Shown here: in pieces, positions 1 to 9,009 of the stretch
How positions within the stretch are numbered: position 1 is the first letter of the stretch
Layout: every line of letters begins with the position of its first letter
Origin: Phlyctochytrium arcticum
Taxonomy: Eukaryota > Chytridiomycota > Chytridiomycetes > Chytridiales > Chytridiaceae
DNA: 64,000 nucleotides
NCBI GenBank assembly: GCA_025602905.1
Contig: JAHLKI010000012.1
Coordinates: forward strand, 124,001 to 188,000
Reading direction: 5' to 3'
The notes under the pieces: generated by a model
What the model was told of the DNA's origin: nothing
The model's database searches: none
What the model saw: the letters and a program-made list of their open reading frames with translations, nothing else
Program-made: the position numbers and the translations under genes

Positions 1-1
1 A

Positions 2-176
2 ATGCATCCACTCGAAATCTATGTCGACGAAATCAATGTTACATGGAATCTCGGTAAGTACCATGCATTCTTACGTTTGGTTGTGGAGTTTAGTGACTGA
101 CGTTATCGAATTTGAAGAGCACGATCTTATCCCACAGTTCAATGAAAGTGCGAACGATTCAGGATATGATTCCTGA
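2..176 (+). CDS. 3' end of an unidentified gene (partial)
   Basis: An open frame enters from the left edge and reads through a GTAAGT donor at 54. An intron of about 64 nt with a CTGAC branch-like site ends at AAG 115-117, and the frame continues to TGA at 174-176. The joined peptide ends in NESANDSGYDS, a short acidic tail. The in-frame ATG at position 2 may be internal, because the gene probably starts outside the window. Using the alternative AG at 118-119 would give an early stop. No family is recognised, and a further exon after 184 (a second GTGAGT) cannot be excluded. Confidence 0.35.
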   Translation, partial: CIHSKSMSTKSMLHGISVSTMHSYVWLWSLVTDVIEFEEHDLIPQFNESANDSGYDS

Positions 177-1734
177 TGTGTAGGTGAGTTACGCACTGCC
201 ATATCTTTCCAGTTTTTGACACAGATCCTAACCTCGTCTTCTGCGTCTATTAGAGCCCGTGGGATTTTTTTTTTAATATATTACATATTTCAAAACACAT
301 TTTGTGCCGGAGTTCCTGCGCTATTAGGAACGCGCATTTTTCTGTGAGTTTTTCTTGACATTCTTTAAATGCTGGTCCGTTTGTTCGCTGTCTATAGGAT
401 GTATTTGAAAAGGGGTACAAGCTTAATGTGCAGACAACTTATTATATTTCTTGAAGCCAAAATTATTTTACCACAGTCTAGAAAGCGCTAGTCTACCATA
501 GAGCGTTTTTTTAATGAAAATGCTGTCTCAATGTAATCTGTCACCATGGAGCGTCCCCACCGGACAAATCTTGCGAAGATGTTGGCGGTGCCAAAGGGCA
601 GGACGACAAAGACTGCACGGGTGTTATCTAAAATGGGGATATGGCGGTCTCCGACAATGGCGGGGATAGTTCCGTCCCGGCCACAGGAGAGGATATAGCA
701 TGCGGGACGGGACGGGCGTTGAGGGGATGCAACAACCGCACCACCCGCAGTATCTGTCATAGTTGTCGAAGGAGAGTCTGGGATTTTGGATGTAGATTGA
801 TTCTCCCTATTAATGTAGTTTTTTCTGTCGCGTTTATATAGATCGGCAAAGAACATAAATTAGAGTACAGCTGAGCAAAGTTTTTAGCATGAGGCGGACA
901 AGAGACCTAATTATGGATTTACACTATCGCCGAGTGCAAATGAATACTTTCCCGCAATACATTGCGTCTCTGTTGACTTCAGCCAACGGTAGATGGGATA
1001 TTTGCCCAAGCTACCGCCCCACCTCCTGACCAAATCGCCTCATAGTATAGTAAACAATGAGCATCCGGAAAAAATATCATTGTCATAGGGCGCCAGAAGT
1101 TTGATTTCCCAAATCCCTAGATGCATTTTGAGAAATTTTGGGAGCCACCCTTTTTCAGAGTAAAAATGCTCCAGGCTCAATACAACGCGTCTGATTACTA
1201 GAATTTGCGGAATAAGACAAAGGTTTAGAAGCTTGGGCGACGACGGGCGTGCTTCCAAGTGGCTTTCAAGTGGGTGGAGGAGGAGGATGGGATATATGGT
1301 GTCAGAATTGTGGGTACCCTCGCGTTTCTATACACACGCCGGACGCTATCAGACTCTGATGTTCAAAAATTTAACAAAAAAAAGGAGTGGGATGCCCTGT
1401 ATGTAAACGAGATAGTGCCGCGCCATTATTTTCTCAATTGAGGGCCCCAGGTCTCTGAGCGAAAAATACTATTCCTTTGTTCTATATTTCGAGGGCTCGG
1501 GGCTTTGATGTCAGGTTCCTCGAATATCCTGACGTGTTCCATTTGGCGTTTGTCAAAGTGTCCACCGGTGACTTGAAGCTTGCCGATTTCCTATGTATGT
1601 TATTTTATTCAGCTCAAGGGTGGAGCACCCGCCAAGGAAAATGTTCTACATTCTATAATTCCCACAAAACCAGCATGCTCACCGTTCACCACTTGTCACC
1701 ATTTTGATTTTTCTCAATTTTATCGGCTACTATA
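177..1734. other. intergenic region, sparse and AT-rich
   Basis: No intact gene is supported here. The stretch holds a decayed kinase fragment on the minus strand (annotated separately at 488-856) and several unconnected short open frames with no recognisable domain. The last part serves as the upstream region of the first aspartic-protease-like gene. Confidence 0.5.
488..856 (-). pseudogene. relic of a diacylglycerol kinase catalytic domain
   Basis: The minus-strand frame contains ILSCGRDGTIPAIVG followed after about 18 residues by VLPFGTANIFARFVRWG. These align in order and spacing with the DAGK catalytic signature of diacylglycerol kinases, which has the form CGGDGT... then LPLGTGNDLAR..RWG. 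The second glycine of GGDGT is replaced by arginine and GTGN reads GTAN, so ATP binding is probably lost. No flanking exons with the N-terminal NPKSGG motif or the DAGK accessory domain are visible, and the frame stops soon after the motif. This is best read as a decayed fragment. A single exon of a very divergent gene is the alternative. The stretch before the motif (the first 50 or so residues) is unexplained. Confidence 0.4.
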
Positions 1735-3363
1735 ATGCGAACACACCACTGGTCTATGACATTCTCTCTTATGGCGGCATTTTGGATGATGACTTTTATA
1801 TGCCTGGTTCTCGCTGCGCCAGCTCCTTCAATATATACACCGGAACCTCCCAGCAAACCTCGATCAAGCCGTGGGAACGCTCGGCCGATTCGACCTCAGT
1901 CATTCTATGCGAACTTCAGAACATTTAGGAGGGCCCGAGAAGCAGCTGCAGTGCTGGCCGCCGCGGCTCCTGTACCTGCTACCATTCCGCCTGTCGATAC
2001 ACCTTTTGCAGCCAAGGCTGCCGCATCAGCAACTAAGACGACGCGTTCTGCATCTCCTACCGTCACGATCAAATCTGCACCTAAAACTACCGTCGCTGTT
2101 AAATCTGCACCTACAACTATCTCTTCACCCAACAGCAAAGCTACCAATCCACCAGTCAAAGAAGCTGTCAAAGGAGGAATCATTATTGTTGCGGGGCCGG
2201 GTCCGCAGGGTGGAGTGAGCTCTACCGTCAGTGTCCGCGTAGCCACCTTACCACCGACTCCCCCTCAAACAGCAGTCATACCGAGACCGCTACCACCTTC
2301 CAACACAGCTCCACCAGCAACTCCAACACGACTGCCGGACAATGTTGCCGTTGTACAAGACCTAAATGGGCTCTTGGTGGCCCAACTGTCTGTGGGAACC
2401 CCACCGCAGCGCTTCAGGGTTTTAATCGACACGGCCGGCTCTAATTCCTACGTGGCCGGATCCAACTGCACGAACTGCCCAAAATCCAGAGCACGACTCG
2501 ACGCGAGCAAATCCACTTCGGGCAAGCTCGTTACCACAACCGTCGCCGACGGGAAACAGCAAGTTCTCGACTTTGGCGGACAAGACACAGTCGTTTGCAA
2601 CCTTTTGACGGATTCCGTGGGGTTGGCTAGACTTAGCGCTCCTGGCGTGGCCATCTGCGCAGCAACATCTGTAACGGGTTCACTGGCAAAGTTACCCGCT
2701 GATGGAATTATCGGGTTGGGGCTGAGCGAGAGGGCCGGAGAGGGGAATATGATTACCGCCATGGTCGCCGCCAAAGCCATTCCAAAAGCTGTCGTCGGTC
2801 TCGATCTACAACCAGAAAACGGGGCGACCAGATCCAAATTATACCTGGGAAGCGTGGATCCAAGCCTACTGTACAAAGTCGCTTCTGGCAACATTATCGC
2901 TGGTAAACGCGGCCTCGCCACGACTTTTACGTCGGTAGCCATGACTGGAACCAACTTTAGCCTTGCTGATGTTTCTGCCACGATCGACACGGCCTTGGAC
3001 GTGAACCTGATGCCCATGGGAGCATTTAGACTATTGACTGCCGCCATCCCCGGATCTGCTCCCTTTCTCCGACCAACTTCAAAAAATCCAAACCCCCAAC
3101 CAAACCCTGGCCGCATTACGGTCCCGTGTAAAACGGCCGGATCGATGTCGATGAAATTGACCAGTGGAAACTTTAACATCCCATTTTCAGATTTTGTGGG
3201 GGAGCCAGTCTCCATTACGGCAGAGGGGGGCAACTGTCGGTTTCTGATAGTTGGCGATGAGCAAACCCAGGCCATGGTCCTCGGGCTACCCTTCCTGGAA
3301 CTTGCTTATACCGTCATCGACTATGATGCACGGACGATTGGGTTTTCCTTAAAGCCAAAGTAA
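1735..3363 (+). CDS. secreted pepsin-fold (A1 family) protein with degenerate active site, copy 1
   Basis: Single-exon gene of 542 codons. The N-terminus has a hydrophobic signal-like segment (about residues 8-28) ending in LAAPAPS. A long Ala/Pro/Thr-rich linker (about 40-205) follows, then an A1 peptidase fold. Pepsin landmarks are clear: VGTPPQRFRVLIDTAGS around the first catalytic site (D232), ADGIIGLGLS, a second site TIDTALDVNL (D418), and a C-terminal LGLPFLELAYTVIDYD. Both DTG motifs read DTA, the Thr/Ser after the second site is lost, and the flap tyrosine position seems to be Phe in DFGGQDT. The protein is therefore probably an inactive or strongly altered protease: a secreted or wall protein, inhibitor decoy or binding protein. 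It is the tandem paralog of the next gene, in the same orientation about 1.06 kb upstream of it. Confidence 0.85.
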   Translation: MRTHHWSMTFSLMAAFWMMTFICLVLAAPAPSIYTPEPPSKPRSSRGNARPIRPQSFYANFRTFRRAREAAAVLAAAAPVPATIPPVDTPFAAKAAASATKTTRSASPTVTIKSAPKTTVAVKSAPTTISSPNSKATNPPVKEAVKGGIIIVAGPGPQGGVSSTVSVRVATLPPTPPQTAVIPRPLPPSNTAPPATPTRLPDNVAVVQDLNGLLVAQLSVGTPPQRFRVLIDTAGSNSYVAGSNCTNCPKSRARLDASKSTSGKLVTTTVADGKQQVLDFGGQDTVVCNLLTDSVGLARLSAPGVAICAATSVTGSLAKLPADGIIGLGLSERAGEGNMITAMVAAKAIPKAVVGLDLQPENGATRSKLYLGSVDPSLLYKVASGNIIAGKRGLATTFTSVAMTGTNFSLADVSATIDTALDVNLMPMGAFRLLTAAIPGSAPFLRPTSKNPNPQPNPGRITVPCKTAGSMSMKLTSGNFNIPFSDFVGEPVSITAEGGNCRFLIVGDEQTQAMVLGLPFLELAYTVIDYDARTIGFSLKPK

Positions 3364-4422
3364 TATCCGCATTAGGGCTCTTTTTCTGTATATTTTCTCT
3401 TTCTTGTTCATATTCCCATACCTTTACCCCGATTGTCTGTACATAAACCATCTTGAAATTATCAATATTAATTCCTGTACATCCCTCCAAGTTTTTTTCT
3501 GGCAGACGCTTGTTGACAAATGCCGCAAATCAAGCAACGGGCCGGATAAAATCATTGTCACTCGTTCAATGAAGATGAGTTGAACATTTCGATACCTAAA
3601 CGATATGCATCCAACATGAGGTGCAAGGCCATGGATCCAGAGCAAAGCAAGAATGGGACAAGGGAAGGCTCGCCACCATGATTCTTAGAACACCATATTC
3701 GATGTACGTACCACATTAATGGAGCCGCATGCACCTCCACCTACTTCGCCGCTCTTCATTGTACATGTACATACAGCATCCTTAGAACGGTCTGCAGCTA
3801 TCATATTAAAAAGCTGCCATCAATCAAGTTCATGATTCAGCTGATTGAGCGGGCTACCAGACCTTCTTCCAGGGTGGCTTCACAGTTGAGCAGAAGCAAA
3901 TAGATGAATTGACCGGGCGCCCATCGACGGCCAACCGTGCATCCAGAATTTATACATTTCTCTGGACTCCTGCTGGAAGTTGAGCAGGGCCCGCGCCGCT
4001 TATACGCTGTTTTGCTGGAGAGACCCGCCGTAGAATGCAGCAGAGAAAACTCCTAAAGAAACTCTGGTCAACCAAAAAAAAACCGTCCCTCTTAACGATT
4101 AATTAAATGGCCGAAGAGACTCCTGCTGCAGCTTTTTTCCCTAAAAATAATGCTTGAGCCTTCAGCGGACGCTGGTCGCGGCCAAGCGAGTTTCAAGACG
4201 CGTCGCTCCGACAAACGCGCCGTCGTGCGGCCTCGTCGCTTGTCAAAGTCGCATATATATGAACCTCCCGAAGAAGACCCTTTCGGTTGGCCCCGCTATC
4301 CGTCTCCAACCTCGTCTCCAACCTCACTTATAACCTACCACCACCGTCGTCTTCAAAGGCTCTAAGGCCTGCTGTCGATCCGTCGCAATAACCCTTCATA
4401 ACCCTTCAAAGTACCCACCAGT
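3364..4422. other. intergenic region between the two protease-like paralogs
   Basis: About 1.06 kb without a supported gene. The first part is the 3' region of copy 1 and the last part the promoter of copy 2. Short open frames on both strands show no domain. Confidence 0.6.
4252..4261 (+). promoter_or_regulatory. TATA-like box upstream of the second aspartic-protease-like gene
   Basis: A run reading CATATATATG lies about 165 bp before the ATG at 4423 and is followed by a CT/CAAC-rich leader, as is common in strongly expressed fungal genes. Inference from position and composition only. Confidence 0.35.
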
Positions 4423-5862
4423 ATGCCAGGACGATGGTCGTCGACTAGCAAAATGCTAGTCGGTCTTACTATGGCTGTCCTGATCTGCTTGGCCCTCACC
4501 GCACCCACCCCATCATCCAGTCCGCGCGAGCGCTTTTGGCTTCGCACATCCATGATTCAAAGGCAGGATGAAAATCGCCGGATCAGTCGACGAGGATTCA
4601 GCGCTGGCTTTGCGGCCTATGTCAAGCACAAGCAAGCAGCAACATTCGCAGAGGCGGCCAATCCAGCTCCAGCAACCATTGAAACCCCTCCCTCAGAGCA
4701 AGGAAGCACCACCCCCGCGGTTGCCGCAGAACCCAACGTGGTGATTGATGTCGTTGATCCCGCAGGGGCCGTCGTTGCGACCTCTACCAGTGCGCCCCCC
4801 ACGCCGACATCCGGAGGCACAACACCTACTCGGCCAGCCAAGAACCCAGACAACGTTGCATCCATTGCTGTACAGGATGGACAGTTTGTCATGGCTGCCA
4901 TGTTTGCCGGCACTCCTCCACAAAGATTCTTAGTGGCAATAGACAGTGCCGGCTCAAGCTCTTTTGTCGCCGGTTCAGATTGCGCAACCTGTGTTGGGGC
5001 CGGGGTTCGATTGAACGCGGCAAAGTCCTCCTCTGTCAAGTTGGTGACTCCAGCGACCGATGCGGCTGCAAAGATTATCGACTTTGGCGGTGGCAACGCA
5101 GTACTATGCAATTCAGTCACCGAGACGATTGGCCTGGCCAAACTTTCAGCGCCTAGCCTGCCTCTTTGCGTTGCTTCCAAAATTGCAGGTGGAATTGCCC
5201 AGCTGCCTTTTGATGGAATCATGGGATTGGGTATGAGTGCCAACCCCGCTGATGGCAATGTCATTACCGCCATGGCGGCCGCGAAGGCTATTCCCAGAGC
5301 CCTCATTGGTCTTGACTTGGATCCATCCGTCTTTGGCCAATCTCGGCTGTTCCTCGGCGAAAATGATGCTACCCTTTCCGCGGGTCTCGTCTCTGGCCCA
5401 ATGGTTGCCAACCAACCAGGTCTTGTCACTACATTTGAAACCGTCTCGCTGTCTGGGACCGCATTTACCGCCGCCAACGTTCCAGGCCTAATCGAAACCA
5501 CCCTATCTGTCGTTCTTATGCCTATGGCCGCCTTTACCCAACTCATTGCTGCCATTCCTGGGGCCAAACCCGACCTGGACTCTGGACCACCTGGACAACC
5601 CGACCCAGGAGCATTCGAGATCCCTTGCAATGCTCCCGGAAATTTGGACATGAAGTTGGGCACTGGTACTGTCTCCATCCCACTCAGCAAGTTTACAGGC
5701 GACCCAACCAGTCTGTCGACAGCGGGCGGCCTATGTAGATTCTTGATCATCGGCGACACTCAGTCCCAAGCTTTTGCGTTGGGGATTCCCTTCCTGGAGC
5801 TTGTCTATACCTCCGTTGATTACGATGCCAAAACTATCGGATTTGCTCTCATGCCAACATAA
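4423..5862 (+). CDS. secreted pepsin-fold (A1 family) protein with degenerate active site, copy 2
   Basis: Single-exon gene of 479 codons, paralogous to the upstream copy along its length. It has an N-terminal signal-like hydrophobic segment (about residues 12-28), a basic stretch (QDENRRISRRGF) that could be a processing region, a shorter Ala/Thr/Pro linker, and the A1 fold. The first catalytic loop reads VAIDSAGSSSFVAG (D174). At the second site the aspartate is replaced: GLIETTLSVVLMP has Glu at position 358. DGIMGLGMS and IPFLELVYTSVDYDAK keep the pepsin-fold framework. Loss of the second Asp makes peptidase activity very unlikely. Cysteine pairs such as DCATC are shared with copy 1, so the fold and secretion seem to be conserved while catalysis is not. 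Confidence 0.87.
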   Translation: MPGRWSSTSKMLVGLTMAVLICLALTAPTPSSSPRERFWLRTSMIQRQDENRRISRRGFSAGFAAYVKHKQAATFAEAANPAPATIETPPSEQGSTTPAVAAEPNVVIDVVDPAGAVVATSTSAPPTPTSGGTTPTRPAKNPDNVASIAVQDGQFVMAAMFAGTPPQRFLVAIDSAGSSSFVAGSDCATCVGAGVRLNAAKSSSVKLVTPATDAAAKIIDFGGGNAVLCNSVTETIGLAKLSAPSLPLCVASKIAGGIAQLPFDGIMGLGMSANPADGNVITAMAAAKAIPRALIGLDLDPSVFGQSRLFLGENDATLSAGLVSGPMVANQPGLVTTFETVSLSGTAFTAANVPGLIETTLSVVLMPMAAFTQLIAAIPGAKPDLDSGPPGQPDPGAFEIPCNAPGNLDMKLGTGTVSIPLSKFTGDPTSLSTAGGLCRFLIIGDTQSQAFALGIPFLELVYTSVDYDAKTIGFALMPT

Positions 5863-6466
5863 ACGACTGGATCCTAGATGGCCCCTGCTCATATTCACAG
5901 CTGCAACTCACATTTTCTGATTCTCCTTGTACATATCCTTGTATATATGCATCCTCCCATTGTTACTGCTAGACTATACTGTAGATATCGCTGCTACCCT
6001 TGGCACCTTTTCTATCATCCAACGTAACATAAGCCTCCATCAAATCCCAGCCCTTTCTACTTGTTCCCTCAACAACCAAATAAAGAAATGTCCGTACAAT
6101 CATGTCTCTTTCAGATATGAGTTTGTCATTTAATACACACGCGAGCTCTTCTCAAAGATGTCTTGTCTGATGTCTCTCGCCTTTTTTTTCGTGATGTGTT
6201 TTGACATACCTCGCCCAAGATGACCCACCGGATTGTGCATGATCTAATGGAATATTCATTCGACGATAACTTGATCCTTCTCGGTAATGTGTCTGGGGAT
6301 TGCAAGATTGGGAACAGCCGTTCAACAGCGGTCATCACGTCACATGACAAACAGAATCTGCGGAAATGCCAACGCATCCTTTGAGAGCCATCGCTGAACA
6401 ATCGCGAACGACATCCGACTCCCAAATCCCTCAGGATTCCTACCATTATATCAAGTTGCAACCAGC
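5863..6466. other. intergenic region
   Basis: About 600 bp holding the 3' region of the second protease-like gene and the promoter of the V-ATPase gene. No gene, repeat or RNA was seen. Confidence 0.6.
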
Positions 6467-8276
6467 ATGGCTCAACAGGGAGCTTCCCAGTACACGTTTA
6501 TCGCGGCGCCGGCCGATCCGACCAAGCAGGATACGGTCAACAAAGTTCGAGACAAGCTCGCGTCAAAGCACAATGACTTGAGCGAAATATTCCCTTTCCA
6601 GTTGCCAGAATTCAAAGTGGGTATCTTCAATTGCGCCGCAGGACACGGCTGGGAAGAGTCCTCATTTGGTCCGCATGGGAGATGACTTGCGAAAGTCACT
6701 ACACCCACGCGTGTTGCCAGTGAGGTCCCAGTGACAACTTGTTTCTAACAACACGTTTGACTCCCTCCAGGTCGGAACTCTGGATTCTCTGGTTGTTCTT
6801 TCGGATGATCTGAACAAAGCCGATGCGAGTGTAGAAGCTATCGCGATCAAAATTGCCGACAACATGCGAAATTTGCTCAACAATGACATTGAGCAATGGA
6901 AGAGCAACCTTTCCGTGAATGACAGTATGATGACAGCAAAGGAGAACACATGTGTTTTGTTGTGGCTGACACGGGACATCCGCTAGAGAGCATAGACTCA
7001 TTCTTACGCGCATTTCATTGGAACAGTATGAAGTACCGAACGGATCGATCGCTGCGCGAACTTTCCGACATGATCTTACAGGTGCGGGAGGGGCCACAAT
7101 GGAATCGCCAAGCTGTGCAATATACTAATATAAGCATATTTAGGAGGTGAATCAGATTGACACCCTGATGAAAAACAAGATGCAGGCCTACACGACCGTG
7201 AAAGGGGCATTGCAGGGGATTCAGCGCAAACAAACGTAAGGTTCACCTGTTCCCGAGCGGCGTTGAATGAAAGGAAAGGCTGACACGTCTCTTATTGGAT
7301 AGCGGAAATTTGGCTGTGCGGAGTCTGAATGATATTGTCAAGAAAGACCAGCTAGTGCTGGATTCCGAGTATTTGACCACACTTATTGTCGCAGTGCCAA
7401 AGTAAGTGTACTCTTTAAGGATTTTGTTACAAAAGAGTACGTTACTGACAAGTCAATTATCGACAGGTCGTCAATCAATGAGTGGATCGCAAAGTACGAA
7501 ACACTGACACAGATGGTAGTTCCAAGATCATCACAGTGCGTGAAATCCAATCTTTAAAACGTGACATATGACCTTGACTGACAAAATCATGACAGAAAAA
7601 TCGCAGAGGATTCCGAGTACGCGCTTTTCACAGTGACATTATTCCAACGAATTGTCGACGAGTTCACTCACAAGGCGCGAGAACAGAGGTGCGCAGTCCA
7701 TTCACCAGAGATTCTCAAGCTTTTTACTAATATGCCTCACCTCCCAGGTTCAATGTGCGTGAGTTCAAGTGGGATGCACCTGCAATGGCGGCAGAGAAGA
7801 AGGCTCTGGCTGAGATGGGAGCCACAGAACGGGATCAATGGGTAAGTTAATGGGACCAGCGAGTCTGACATGTATCTAACTCATTCTAATTGTGCTGCAG
7901 ACAACACTCCTTCGACTCAGTAAAACAAACTTTGGGGAAGTGTATTCATGCTATATCCATCTCAAAGCGCTGCGCGTGTTTGTCGAATCTATCCTGCGAT
8001 ATGGGCTTCCACCAGATTTCCAACCCATGCTTCTGAAAGTAAGACCTATCTTGCGGTGTCTCACGCGTTAACAAGAATTCACCCGTCCTCTAGGCCAAAC
8101 CAAAACAAGAACGCAAGGTGCGCGACGCGTTAAATCGGCATTTCGCCAAACTCGGCGGGGCAGGCATCAGTAATTCTGCCAGTGAAGAGCAAGCAATCGA
8201 AGAGAATTTGGCCGCTCTCATTGGCGACAAAGACTACTCACCATGTGTGTTGTTCCAGATCAATACGATAGTATAA
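6467..8276 (+). CDS. VMA5: V-type proton ATPase subunit C
   Basis: Ten exons were resolved by splice signals: 6467-6616, 6771-6924, 6987-7081, 7144-7235, 7303-7401, 7467-7535, 7596-7688, 7748-7841, 7901-8038 and 8094-8276. They give 388 residues, the usual length of the family. Recognisable landmarks include [20 protein letters not shown] near the N-terminus, [52 protein letters not shown] and the C-terminal [18 protein letters not shown]. Subunit C links the V1 catalytic head to the peripheral stalks and Vo, and controls reversible disassembly of the pump on vacuolar and endosomal membranes. Frame and family agree at every junction. Nothing unusual was seen apart from the high intron density. 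Confidence 0.95.
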
Positions 8277-9009
8277 GACACTGGGATCCGACGCGTTTCC
8301 TTGCCTCTGTACGTACACACATCTGTATGTGGCCAAAACACATTCTGTCGTCGTCGTTGATGGCTTCCTCTCCCACCCTGTAATATATCGTTTGGTTCTT
8401 CCTCCTACATATCCGCAGGCTAGGGCCGTTTGCGCAGTGCTGCAAGCCTTGATTTTGCCCACGGGTCCTAACTGGTCAGTCGTCGCGCGCTTGGCCCCAA
8501 TCTCCATTCCCATCCTACTTCTCCGCGTATAATAACCAGCACACCCGTTGCTCGAAAGGCCAGCCTGGATCTTGTTTTAGCCTTTGGAGTCCTTTGTGTT
8601 TTGAGCGCCTCGCCGCCTCACCCAATCCCGCCGCCTCCTGAAATTCCTGATTCTGGTGAGCGGTGAACCCCGTGACTGCCTGGCAGACGGACAAAAGTGT
8701 TACTTTCGACAAATGGCATCCTGACCCAGCATTGTAATAGCGAAACGAGCGCTATATAGAAAAGAAACACTACATCCAGCGGATACCCCACCGGCCTCTC
8801 CCATCGTTCAATACGCCTCCCTCCACTCAAGTTTTTTTTTTGTCTTTTCAAGGATCAGCAGCAATCGGGCACGAAACGGCAACTTTGAAAACCTTGTCAT
8901 ATCTCTGGAAAATACCTTGCTTCCGCTCTAGTACTCGTCGCAACCTGCCACTTGGCTTCCCTCACCAACGAGGAGGTTATCCGGTGCAGACTTTAGTCTG
9001 ACCAGGGCG
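8277..9009. other. intergenic region
   Basis: About 730 bp between V-ATPase subunit C and the eIF4E-binding protein gene. It is pyrimidine-rich toward the downstream gene, as expected of a fungal promoter. No gene was seen. Confidence 0.6.

Noticed and set aside
1905..3275. Long minus-strand frames opposite the first aspartic-protease-like gene
   Set aside because: They mirror the codon structure of the plus-strand gene, which has a clear pepsin fold; no domain or start context on the minus strand.
4617..5759. 380-codon minus-strand frame opposite the second protease-like gene
   Set aside because: Antisense shadow of a GC-rich coding region; no recognisable motifs.
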